A DNA stretch of 5,636 nucleotides from an uncultured Eubacteriales bacterium (GTDB lineage Bacteria; Bacillota; Clostridia; Lachnospirales; Anaerotignaceae): NCBI GenBank assembly GCA_902406135.1, contig CABPCX010000135.1, positions 1 to 5,636 of the forward strand, in the 5' to 3' direction. Numbering within the stretch: the first letter of the stretch is position 1; the number at the start of each line of letters is the position of its first letter. The notes beneath the pieces were generated by a model, which was not told the DNA's origin, searched no databases, and was given only the letters and a program-made list of their open reading frames with translations. This document shows, piece by piece, positions 1-5,425 of the stretch. Made by a program: the position numbers and the translations under genes.

Positions 1-3
1 GGT

Positions 4-32
4 TTGCTCATAGAACTATGTTATGTTAATAT
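4..32 (+). promoter_or_regulatory. Weak candidate sigma-A promoter for the HxlR-family gene
   Basis: TTGCTC (4-9) and TAATAT (27-32) are separated by 17 nt and lie 41 nt upstream of the preferred ATG at 73. The hexamers are only partial matches to TTGACA and TATAAT. A 10-bp palindrome, TTAATATTAA (26-35), overlaps the -10 and could be an autoregulatory site or simply A/T-rich sequence. The window begins just upstream, so a better promoter further left cannot be excluded. Confidence 0.25.
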
Positions 33-72
33 TAATAAAAGAATATTTTCTAATATGAAATGTGGTGAGAAT

Positions 73-426
73 ATGGAAAAAATAGACCTTGGAAAATATA
101 ACTGCACTGTCGAAGCCACTATGGATATAATCGGAGGTAAATATAAGGTAATAATTTTGTGGCATCTGATAAAAAACGGTACTCTCAGATTCAGCGAAAT
201 ACAAAGGCTAATACCGCAGGCAACACCTAAAATGCTCAGCAGCCAACTGAAGGAGTTGGAAGTCAATGGCATAGTAAACAGGGTCCTTTATCCTGTTGTA
301 CCGCCAAAGACAGAGTATTCACTTTCGGAACTTGGCAGAACACTGATACCTGTTATTACTTCTCTGCGCGAATGGGGCATTATGTACTTTGAGCAGGCCG
401 GTGCACAAAATCCGTGCAGTAAATAA
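73..426 (+). CDS. HxlR-family winged helix-turn-helix transcriptional regulator
   Basis: This 117-residue protein is a cytoplasmic DNA-binding regulator of the HxlR family (relatives YodB, CatR and HypR). The family signature is clear: YNCTVEATMDIIGGKYK at residues 9-25, the RFSEI segment at 39-43, a recognition-helix region with KMLSSQLKELE at 53-63, and a wing ending in KTEYSLSELGR at 79-89. I chose ATG 73 because GGTGAG (64-69) lies just before it and the family domain begins a few residues later; the frame stays open upstream to a TTG at 4 and an ATG at 55, but those lack a good ribosome binding site. Cys11 is at the position of the conserved N-terminal family cysteine, which senses thiol stress in YodB and HypR. 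A second cysteine, Cys115, is three residues from the C-terminus. The gene sits 139 bp upstream of a flavin reductase gene, its likely target. Family assignment is firm; inducer and target are inferred. Confidence 0.93.
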   Translation: MEKIDLGKYNCTVEATMDIIGGKYKVIILWHLIKNGTLRFSEIQRLIPQATPKMLSSQLKELEVNGIVNRVLYPVVPPKTEYSLSELGRTLIPVITSLREWGIMYFEQAGAQNPCSK

Positions 427-436
427 TCATCGATAT

Positions 437-464
437 ATGACAGTATCAAAAAGTATACTATATA
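437..464 (+). promoter_or_regulatory. Candidate promoter with embedded HxlR-type operator dyad
   Basis: An inverted repeat AGTAT (442-446), 8 nt, ATACT (455-459) lies 16 bp after the regulator's stop codon. The right arm is part of a perfect 8-bp palindrome AGTATACT (452-459). The 5-8-5 layout over 18 bp resembles, from memory, the box bound by the HxlR-family regulator YodB in Bacillus. ATGACA (437-442) and TATATA (459-464) are separated by 16 nt and could be a -35/-10 pair, which would place the dyad in the promoter spacer, a natural position for repression. The dyad is visible in the sequence; its binding partner is inferred. Confidence 0.4.
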
Positions 465-480
465 TAAAAAAAGTGCGTTC

Positions 481-508
481 TTGCTTAAAATAAAAGGTAC
501 GTTATAAA
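481..508 (+). promoter_or_regulatory. Second candidate promoter for the flavoenzyme gene
   Basis: TTGCTT (481-486) and TATAAA (503-508) are separated by 16 nt, giving a leader of about 50 nt before the ATG at 566. The -10 is a good match (5 of 6) but the -35 is weak (3 of 6), as expected of a regulated promoter. A perfect 8-bp GC-rich palindrome, GACCGGTC (522-529), falls near the predicted transcript start. It competes with the candidate at 437-464, and only start mapping can choose between them. Confidence 0.35.
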
Positions 509-565
509 ATATAAACATAAGGACCGGTCTATAAGTTATTACATTATTTTAAGGAGGAGAGCGTA

Positions 566-2497
566 ATGGAGTATAAAAAACTTTTTGAAAAGGGCCAGAT
601 AGGCAGAATTACCATTAAAAACAGGTGTGTTATGATGCCCATGGGAACTGTATATGCTGACAGAAACGGTGACGCTACAGATAGACTTATAGCTTATTAT
701 TCGGAAAGAGCCAGAGGCGGTATAAGCCTTATCATAAATGAATATACAGGCGTTGACGCAATTGACAGTATACCCACTGTAGGAAACTTAAGGGCGGCGA
801 GTGATTATAATATAAGCTCCCTCGAAAAACTTACAGATTCGGTGCATAAGTATGACTGTAAAATATTTGCCCAGATACATCATGGAGGAATGACGTCTAA
901 ACCTGCACTTACCGGCAGGCAGTCCCTTTCTCCAAGCGGTATTCCGGCGGCGCCGGGAGCTCCGGTACCAAAGGAAATGTCTATTGATGAAATAAAATCG
1001 GTACAGAAAAAATTTGTTGATGCTGCTGTCAGATGCCAAAAAGCCGGTTATGACGGAGTTGAGCTCCATGGTGCACATTCGTATCTTATAGCTCAGTTTT
1101 TCAGCAAATACTATAACAAACGTACCGATGAATACGGCGGAGATATTGAAGGCAGAACAAGATTTGTTACGGAAATAATAGATGAGATAAGAAAAAACGT
1201 AAGGCAGGATTTTGTTATAGGCATCAGAATAAGCGGAGATGAGATGGTTCCAGGACATATGACTTTGGATGACGGCCTAGAAATAGCGAAATTCCTTGAA
1301 AAACGTCTCGACTATATCAATATATCAAACGGATGTGCTCAAAACGGAGATGCCAACTGCGACCCGTATTCGTTTACTCCAGGATGGAAAAAACATGTGG
1401 CAAAGGCATTTAAGAATTCCCTTTCCATACCCGTGATAGCCACAAACACGATAAAAGACCCGGACTGGGCAGAGAAACTACTGGAAGACGGTATATGTGA
1501 TTTTGTAGGTCTTGGACGTTCACAGTTTGCTGACCCTGAGTTTGTTAAAAAGACAAAGGAAGGAAGAACTGACGAGATAGTTAAGTGTATTGGATGTATG
1601 TATTGCCGTGAGAGACTTATGGCTGATATGCCAATTGAGTGCTCAATAAATCCTCGTCTTGGCCGTGAATATTTATATAAAACGCCTGTAAAAGATGGAA
1701 ATGGAAGACCGATAGTAGTTGTAGGCGGAGGACCCGGAGGTATGGAGGCAGCCATAGTGCTGGCTGAGAGAGGCTTTGAAGTTACTCTTATAGAAAAGAA
1801 AAATACCCTGGGAGGCACACTCAACACTGCGGATAAGGCCAAAGGAAAATATGTTATAACAGAGTATGTAAAGACATTGAAAAAACTGATAGAAAAATCC
1901 GGAGTAAATGTCGTTTTGAACACGGAAGCAGCACCTGAACTTGTGAAAAAATATAATCCTGTCGGTGTGTTTATAGCATCCGGAGCTGTACCGGTGCATC
2001 CCTCCATAAAAGGTGCGGATAATAAAAATGTTTATAAACCTGAGGATATACTTTTGAATAAAGCTAAACTCAGCGGAAGAGTGGCGGTTGTCGGAACGGG
2101 TCTTACGGGTCTGGAGGTCCTTGAAAAATTGGGGGATGAAGGCTGTCAGCTGGTAATGGTTGAAATGCTTGATGACATCGGACCAGGCGTATTCCCTCCC
2201 ATAAGAAAATATATTGTAAGTGATATATTATCCCATAATACGGAAAGCTATGTTTCATCAAAACTTATGGAAATAAAGGATGGCTCAATTATTATCGAAA
2301 ATATAAAAGATAATAAGACCAGAGAGATAAAATGTGATTATGTTGTACTTTCATTAGGTGTTGTACCTGACAAAGAAATTGTGGAAAACTATGAAAAAGT
2401 TTTTGATAAAGTTATTGTTATAGGAGATGCTCTTAAGGGAGGCAGAATACATAACGCTACAAAAGATGCTTTTATGAAGGCTAACGCATTTGAATAA
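566..2497 (+). CDS. FMN/4Fe-4S/FAD oxidoreductase, old yellow enzyme type (2,4-dienoyl-CoA/enoate reductase-like)
   Basis: This 643-residue cytoplasmic enzyme has the architecture of 2,4-dienoyl-CoA reductase (FadH), trimethylamine dehydrogenase, clostridial enoate reductases and the bile-acid enzymes BaiCD/BaiH. Residues 1 to about 335 form the OYE-like FMN barrel, with HGAHSY at 168-173 (His168, His171 and Tyr173 match the substrate-binding and proton-donor residues of the family), RTDEYGG at 186-192 and a phosphate-binding GRSQFADPEF at 317-326. Cys341, Cys344, Cys347 and Cys359 would hold a 4Fe-4S cluster. A dinucleotide-binding GGGPGG is at 387-392 and ends its first beta-alpha-beta unit near Glu410; a second, GTGLTG, is at 510-515; the terminal VIGDA is at 618-622. 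NAD(P)H electrons would pass FAD, cluster and FMN to an activated C=C bond. AAGGAGG (551-557) lies 8 nt before the ATG. Family membership is firm; the substrate cannot be read from sequence, so no symbol is given. Confidence 0.93.
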   Translation: MEYKKLFEKGQIGRITIKNRCVMMPMGTVYADRNGDATDRLIAYYSERARGGISLIINEYTGVDAIDSIPTVGNLRAASDYNISSLEKLTDSVHKYDCKIFAQIHHGGMTSKPALTGRQSLSPSGIPAAPGAPVPKEMSIDEIKSVQKKFVDAAVRCQKAGYDGVELHGAHSYLIAQFFSKYYNKRTDEYGGDIEGRTRFVTEIIDEIRKNVRQDFVIGIRISGDEMVPGHMTLDDGLEIAKFLEKRLDYINISNGCAQNGDANCDPYSFTPGWKKHVAKAFKNSLSIPVIATNTIKDPDWAEKLLEDGICDFVGLGRSQFADPEFVKKTKEGRTDEIVKCIGCMYCRERLMADMPIECSINPRLGREYLYKTPVKDGNGRPIVVVGGGPGGMEAAIVLAERGFEVTLIEKKNTLGGTLNTADKAKGKYVITEYVKTLKKLIEKSGVNVVLNTEAAPELVKKYNPVGVFIASGAVPVHPSIKGADNKNVYKPEDILLNKAKLSGRVAVVGTGLTGLEVLEKLGDEGCQLVMVEMLDDIGPGVFPPIRKYIVSDILSHNTESYVSSKLMEIKDGSIIIENIKDNKTREIKCDYVVLSLGVVPDKEIVENYEKVFDKVIVIGDALKGGRIHNATKDAFMKANAFE

Positions 2498-2530
2498 AGC
2501 AATAAAATTGCCGTACTATTATAATGAAGG

Positions 2531-2556
2531 AAAAGACCGCTTGGGCGGTCTTTTTT
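2531..2556 (+). terminator. Intrinsic terminator of the flavoenzyme unit
   Basis: GACCGC (2535-2540), a 4-nt TTGG loop and GCGGTC (2545-2550) form a perfect GC-rich hairpin. Flanking AAAA (2531-2534) and TTTT (2551-2554) can extend the stem to 10 bp. A run of six T follows directly (2551-2556). It starts 34 bp after the flavoenzyme stop and separates that unit from the repressor/protease operon. The A-run before the stem could give some activity on the opposite strand, but no converging gene is present. Confidence 0.95.
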
Positions 2557-2585
2557 ATATGCAAAAAAAACTATGTAATGACTTC

Positions 2586-2604
2586 AAAGTTCCGTCAGAA
2601 CTTT
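2586..2604. repeat. Perfect 7-bp inverted repeat without a T-run
   Basis: AAAGTTC (2586-2592) and GAACTTT (2598-2604) are perfect inverted copies around a 5-nt CGTCA loop. The + strand continues with A's rather than T's and the - strand lacks a T-run after the stem, so it does not look like an intrinsic terminator in either direction. It lies 38 bp upstream of the repressor's -35 box and might be a protein-binding site. Its role is unknown. Confidence 0.5.
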
Positions 2605-2641
2605 AAAAATGAAAATCACCAGATGTACAGGTGGATAGTTA

Positions 2642-2675
2642 TTGACAAACTTTTTATGAAAATATATGCTATAAT
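2642..2675 (+). promoter_or_regulatory. Promoter of the BlaI-like/BlaR1-like operon
   Basis: A perfect -35, TTGACA (2642-2647), is followed after 17 nt by TATGCT (2665-2670), a 4 of 6 match to TATAAT. An overlapping extended -10 with a perfect hexamer, TGC then TATAAT (2670-2675), offers an alternative start 5 nt downstream. The TATGCT register is spaced exactly like the second promoter at 4421-4449, which favours it. The leader to the ATG at 2720 is about 40 nt. Confidence 0.75.
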
Positions 2676-2694
2676 TGTACCAAGTATAAATGTA
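2676..2694 (+). promoter_or_regulatory. Candidate operator for the BlaI-like repressor, copy 1
   Basis: The sequence reads TGTAC-CAA-GTAT-AAA-TGTA. The core TTGTAC-CAA-GTATAA (2675-2689) is an imperfect dyad with one mismatch per arm. The same 13 fixed bases recur at identical spacing at 4455-4473 below the second promoter. TAC/GTA half-sites are in keeping with TACA/TGTA half-sites known for BlaI, MecI and CopY repressors, although the 3-nt spacer differs from the TACA-N2-TGTA CopY box. The motif covers the predicted transcript start, so binding should block transcription. Assignment to the adjacent repressor is inferred. Confidence 0.6.
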
Positions 2695-2719
2695 AAAGAA
2701 GTAAAAAGGAGCAGTTATT

Positions 2720-3109
2720 ATGAGAAAGAAAAGCGAAGTTAAAGCCATATCCGCATCGGAACAGAAGGTGCTGAATGTTTTACTAAATAGACAGAATGAG
2801 AAAACAACCGTTAGAGAAGTATGCGCTATTCTTGAAGGCCAGGGGATTAAATGGGCCACAAGAACGGTTTCGACTTTTTTAGACAGAATAGAGCAGAAGG
2901 GGTATGCGGCCCACGAAAGAATAGGAATAACAAATTATTACTATCCGACTGTCAGAAAGGAAGATTATAGAATAACCGAGGGCAGAAAACTTCTGGATAC
3001 ATATTTTGACGGTTCAATCAAAAACTTCATTGCGGCTTTTGCAGATGGGGACGCTGCCAGCAAAGAGGATATTGCTGAGCTTAAAGAATGGGTGGAAAAA
3101 AACAAATGA
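2720..3109 (+). CDS. BlaI/MecI/CopY-family transcriptional repressor
   Basis: This 129-residue cytoplasmic repressor belongs to the BlaI/MecI family of dimeric winged-helix proteins. The N-terminal part (about residues 8-78) carries the fold: a first helix SASEQKVLNVLL, a recognition helix in ATRTVSTFLDRIEQKGY (46-62) and a wing ending in NYYYPTV (72-78). The C-terminal dimerisation part follows, with the family-typical LLDTYFDGSIKNF (91-103) and EDIAELKEWVEK (116-127). In staphylococcal BlaI/MecI, inactivation follows cleavage at an Asn-Phe bond; Asn102-Phe103 occurs here, but my alignment from memory puts the classical site nearer Ala106-Phe107. Length matches the family. AAAGGAG (2705-2711) lies 8 nt before the ATG. 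The stop overlaps the start of the membrane protease gene, so the two are translationally coupled. It probably represses its own operon and the gene at 4550 through the shared motif. A beta-lactam role is not implied. Confidence 0.93.
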   Translation: MRKKSEVKAISASEQKVLNVLLNRQNEKTTVREVCAILEGQGIKWATRTVSTFLDRIEQKGYAAHERIGITNYYYPTVRKEDYRITEGRKLLDTYFDGSIKNFIAAFADGDAASKEDIAELKEWVEKNK

Positions 3110-4413
3110 CGCAGAATCTTTTTGTATATGCAGTCTTTTCGATGATTACCGGAAGTATAACCTGCGCGGCATTGATGCCCTTGGGGAAATACATATACAG
3201 GCTGACATCAGCGGTATTTATGAAACTGCTTATGGGATTCTGTCTTATGTCATTTGTGATACCTTCATATATGATTTTCTTTTTAAAAGAAGGAAAAGAA
3301 AACAGCATAGTAATCGGAGACTTAGTTCCTCTTATTATAATTGAGAATGAAACGGTAGAAAAAATATTTGTTTTTTTAGATAAAATAAACTTTGGCACGT
3401 TAATGACAGCCTTGTGGATTTCGGGCGCCGTCGTGTATCTGATTTGTCTGGCCGTATCATACATTGACTTAATTTATAATGTAAGAAGAAAGTCTGTTCC
3501 GGCCTACGGAAGATGCAGAGATGTTTATGAAAAAATCGATAATAAGACTGGCAATAATATTTCTCTTATCATAAGCGATGCGTTTTCACAGCCGTTTACA
3601 GCCGGGGTTAAAAGAAAGTATATAGTTTTTCCTGCATTTTTAGCCGATGAACTTACGGATGAGGAAATACAGCTTATTCTTATGCATGAAATTACCCATG
3701 CAAAAAGAAATGATGTATTTTTCAAAGTGTTTATAGAGGTATTAAATGCTCTCAACTGGTTCAATCCGATTTTTTATATGATAAAGCACAGGTTTGAATT
3801 ATGGACAGAAATAAGCTGTGATGAATGTCTGAATGATAGTTTTACAAGCAAAATAAGGAGTGAATATATAGAACTTCTGCTTAAAATTTTTTCCATAAGA
3901 CCCTATGGAAAAAGTATTCCTGCATCTTTTTTAACATCTAAAAAATCTATTAATTTGCGAAAAAGGTTTGAAGCTATCGTTGAAAATAAAGGAAAAGGAA
4001 GTATGGCCGCTAAAGTGTTTATATCTTTTATGGCATTGTCAATCTTTTGGGGTGCAGGATATATGGCTAAGGAAGCAGACTATGAGGTTTGCGGAATTTT
4101 TGGTAAAAACAAAGATATTATGAATGGAAATGACATTACAATAAGAGATAATTTCACTGATGATGAAGAACTGGAAGATGCTAAACCACTGGATAATTTT
4201 GAAAGAATATATGAAAATGACCAGGCAGACCACGAACATGTTTATGTAAGGGAACTTTTCAGCGAACATATAGATTACTGGGATGGGTCATGCAGAGTAA
4301 AAAATTTTTATGCAGACAGATGTATTATCTGTGACAAAGTCTATTTATATGATGGATTCAATGATTCATATAGTACCGGTGAATATGCTGCTTGTCCGCA
4401 TAAAGGTAATTAG
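3106..4413 (+). CDS. BlaR1/MecR1-like M56 membrane metalloprotease (signal transducer) with a non-penicillin-binding sensor tail
   Basis: This 435-residue integral membrane protein is a BlaR1/MecR1-type sensor protease. I prefer ATG 3106, which overlaps the repressor's TGA as ATGA; an in-frame ATG at 3088 would add six residues without a clear ribosome site. Hydrophobic segments lie at about 5-27, 37-60 and 99-124. The cytoplasmic zinc protease domain shows SQPFTAGVKRKYIVFP (161-176), zinc-binding HEITH (194-198) and the family's EISCDE (235-240), which should supply the third ligand. A last membrane segment is near 301-319. In BlaR1 a class D beta-lactamase-like domain of about 250 residues would follow; here the outer part is only about 116 residues, with an acidic stretch, His376 and His378, and Cys396, Cys406, Cys409, Cys430 and His432 in a C-x9-C-x2-C-x20-C-x-H pattern. 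It may bind metal or form disulfides. The likely job is to relieve repression by the upstream BlaI-like protein on sensing an unknown outside signal. Confidence 0.9.
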   Translation: MTQNLFVYAVFSMITGSITCAALMPLGKYIYRLTSAVFMKLLMGFCLMSFVIPSYMIFFLKEGKENSIVIGDLVPLIIIENETVEKIFVFLDKINFGTLMTALWISGAVVYLICLAVSYIDLIYNVRRKSVPAYGRCRDVYEKIDNKTGNNISLIISDAFSQPFTAGVKRKYIVFPAFLADELTDEEIQLILMHEITHAKRNDVFFKVFIEVLNALNWFNPIFYMIKHRFELWTEISCDECLNDSFTSKIRSEYIELLLKIFSIRPYGKSIPASFLTSKKSINLRKRFEAIVENKGKGSMAAKVFISFMALSIFWGAGYMAKEADYEVCGIFGKNKDIMNGNDITIRDNFTDDEELEDAKPLDNFERIYENDQADHEHVYVRELFSEHIDYWDGSCRVKNFYADRCIICDKVYLYDGFNDSYSTGEYAACPHKGN

Positions 4414-4420
4414 ATAAATA

Positions 4421-4449
4421 TTGACATAAATGGAAATAAGGGATATACT
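4421..4449 (+). promoter_or_regulatory. Strong sigma-A promoter for the secreted stalk-domain protein
   Basis: A perfect TTGACA (4421-4426) and TATACT (4444-4449, 5 of 6) are separated by the ideal 17 nt. The -35 starts only 8 bp after the protease stop codon, and no terminator hairpin lies between. Predicted transcription starts near 4456, giving a leader of about 94 nt before the ATG at 4550. This matches the repressor operon promoter in spacing, and the same operator motif follows it. Confidence 0.85.
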
Positions 4450-4454
4450 GCAAA

Positions 4455-4473
4455 TGTACTTGGTATGTTTGTA
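4455..4473 (+). promoter_or_regulatory. Candidate operator for the BlaI-like repressor, copy 2
   Basis: The sequence reads TGTAC-TTG-GTAT-GTT-TGTA and shares all 13 fixed bases and spacings with 2676-2694. It starts 5 nt after the -10 hexamer in both modules if the first promoter uses TATGCT. The 9-base core TACTTGGTA (4457-4465) is also the exact reverse complement of TACCAAGTA at 2678-2686, so the central dyad is conserved in both orientations. It overlaps the predicted transcript start, a position suited to repression. Confidence 0.6.
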
Positions 4474-4549
4474 ATATATTTTGTTTTTGTAAAAATTTTA
4501 AAATGTTTAGGAGTTTAAGCGAACGTAATAAATAAAAGGAAGTGCAGAA

Positions 4550-5356
4550 ATGAAAAAGGTATTTATAATTATGTGTTCATTGGCTTTTTCCGTAAATGCC
4601 TACGCAGGTGTAAGTATGAAACCTGCAGCTGACGGCCCGAAAAATCAGGAAACTGCGGAGTACGGCGTCATAATCGAGCCTGAAGAAAGCCAGATAATAT
4701 ATGACGGCAGAGTTATTGAAAGTGATACATTCACTTATAAAGGCGTTAAGTATGTTCCCATTAGAAGTGTCGTTAATTTGATAGGAAAAGATATAAGTTA
4801 TGACAGTGCTAATGGAAATATCAACATAATTGACAGTGATAATATGGAAAAGACTGTTTCTTTTAAAACTGATATAGCCAATAATAATGCAAAGTTTGCG
4901 GATAACAAAGTTTATTATAACGGAGTATCCCTTGAAAATGTGTCTAACGAGTATAACAGTGAAGCTGAAAAATACAAAAAAATAGATACAGCAATTTTTA
5001 ATGTCGATGGATACAGCTATATTTCTTTAAAATACTTAACGGAAAGTCTGGGTCTTATCAGAGAATATGATGATAACAAAATAATTTTAAGTGAACCTAC
5101 AGACAGACTCAGGTATATCCAAGGGGCTAAAGCAGGATATAAAGAGTACTGCAAGGAATATACAGGGAATGAAATTGATGCAAGCATTATAAAGGAAGCA
5201 CTTCAAAGACAGTGGAGCCATTACAGTGAGCCTGCTGTTATCGAGCAGAAATATACGGTAATTTATTATGAAGGAAAACCTGCTGTACAGGTGGATACTT
5301 CAATATTAAATTATGACTCTTATCTTATTTCAAATGTATATGAGATTTGTGTTTAA
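4550..5356 (+). CDS. Secreted stalk-domain (copper amine oxidase N-terminal domain-like) protein
   Basis: This 268-residue protein has a signal peptide: a lysine pair, the hydrophobic core VFIIMCSLAFSV and a likely signal peptidase I site after NAYA at residue 19. Cys9 is inside the core and does not form a lipobox. Residues about 47-94 match the stalk repeat found in many clostridial surface proteins, with IIYDGRVI (49-56), YKGVKYVPIRSVVNLIG (63-79) and a closing NGNINII (88-94). A second, looser copy spans about 114-181, with YSYISLKYLTESLGL (155-169) and DNKIILSE (175-182). Residues 186-268 match nothing I recognise. No anchoring motif (LPXTG or C-terminal membrane segment) is seen, so it is either released or held non-covalently at the wall. 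An AAGGA site (4536-4540) lies 9 nt before the ATG. The promoter-operator module upstream suggests it is an output of the BlaI/BlaR1-like circuit. Ligand and function are unknown; despite the Pfam name, no copper or amine-oxidase activity is implied. Confidence 0.82.
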   Translation: MKKVFIIMCSLAFSVNAYAGVSMKPAADGPKNQETAEYGVIIEPEESQIIYDGRVIESDTFTYKGVKYVPIRSVVNLIGKDISYDSANGNINIIDSDNMEKTVSFKTDIANNNAKFADNKVYYNGVSLENVSNEYNSEAEKYKKIDTAIFNVDGYSYISLKYLTESLGLIREYDDNKIILSEPTDRLRYIQGAKAGYKEYCKEYTGNEIDASIIKEALQRQWSHYSEPAVIEQKYTVIYYEGKPAVQVDTSILNYDSYLISNVYEICV

Positions 5357-5369
5357 ATAAGGGGAATCG

Positions 5370-5398
5370 TTTACAGTAACATTTGCGGATGGTATAAA
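5370..5398 (+). promoter_or_regulatory. Candidate promoter for the truncated secreted-protein gene
   Basis: TTTACA (5370-5375) and TATAAA (5393-5398) are separated by exactly 17 nt, each a 5 of 6 match to consensus. An odd-centred dyad TTAC-A-GTAA (5371-5379) overlaps the -35. The TGTAC-N3-GTAT motif of the other two promoters is absent here. The predicted leader is only about 20 nt. No terminator lies between the previous gene and this site, so read-through from 4421 is also possible. Confidence 0.5.
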
Positions 5399-5425
5399 AT
5401 ATAAAAATTTTTTGTGGAGGCAGTT

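Noticed and set aside
4..72. Longer start for the HxlR-family gene at TTG 4 or ATG 55
   Set aside because: The extra residues do not match the family, no good ribosome site precedes either start, and TTG 4 falls in the candidate -35. ATG 73 has GGTGAG directly upstream.
522..529. GACCGGTC palindrome as a separate operator
   Set aside because: An isolated 8-bp palindrome with no second copy in the window is not enough to claim a site; it is only mentioned with the nearby promoter.
1339..2007. A 222-codon open frame on the - strand inside the flavoenzyme gene
   Set aside because: It lies opposite a strongly conserved domain region of a real gene, with no recognisable domain or ribosome site of its own; it is a mirror of the sense codon pattern. 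The same applies to the - strand frame at 788-1258.
2524..2742. A 72-codon + strand reading frame between the flavoenzyme and the repressor
   Set aside because: It runs straight through the intrinsic terminator and the repressor promoter, has no ribosome site, and overlaps the repressor start in another frame.
3088..3105. Longer start for the membrane protease at ATG 3088
   Set aside because: The ATGA overlap at 3106 is the typical coupled start for repressor/protease pairs, and the six extra residues add a charged stretch before the first membrane segment without a clear ribosome site.
2720..4413. Interpreting the pair as a beta-lactam resistance cassette
   Set aside because: There is no beta-lactamase or PBP gene in the window, and the protease lacks the penicillin-binding sensor domain.
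4503..4535. A 10-codon leader peptide in the 5' leader of the stalk-domain gene
   Set aside because: It has no ribosome site before its ATG and no regulatory codon run or attenuator hairpin after it.
4414..4549. A terminator or riboswitch in the 136-bp gap after the protease gene
   Set aside because: No GC-rich hairpin with a T-run is visible and the gap is too short and A/T-rich for a recognised riboswitch; the promoter and operator account for its first half, and I see nothing else beyond the ribosome site.
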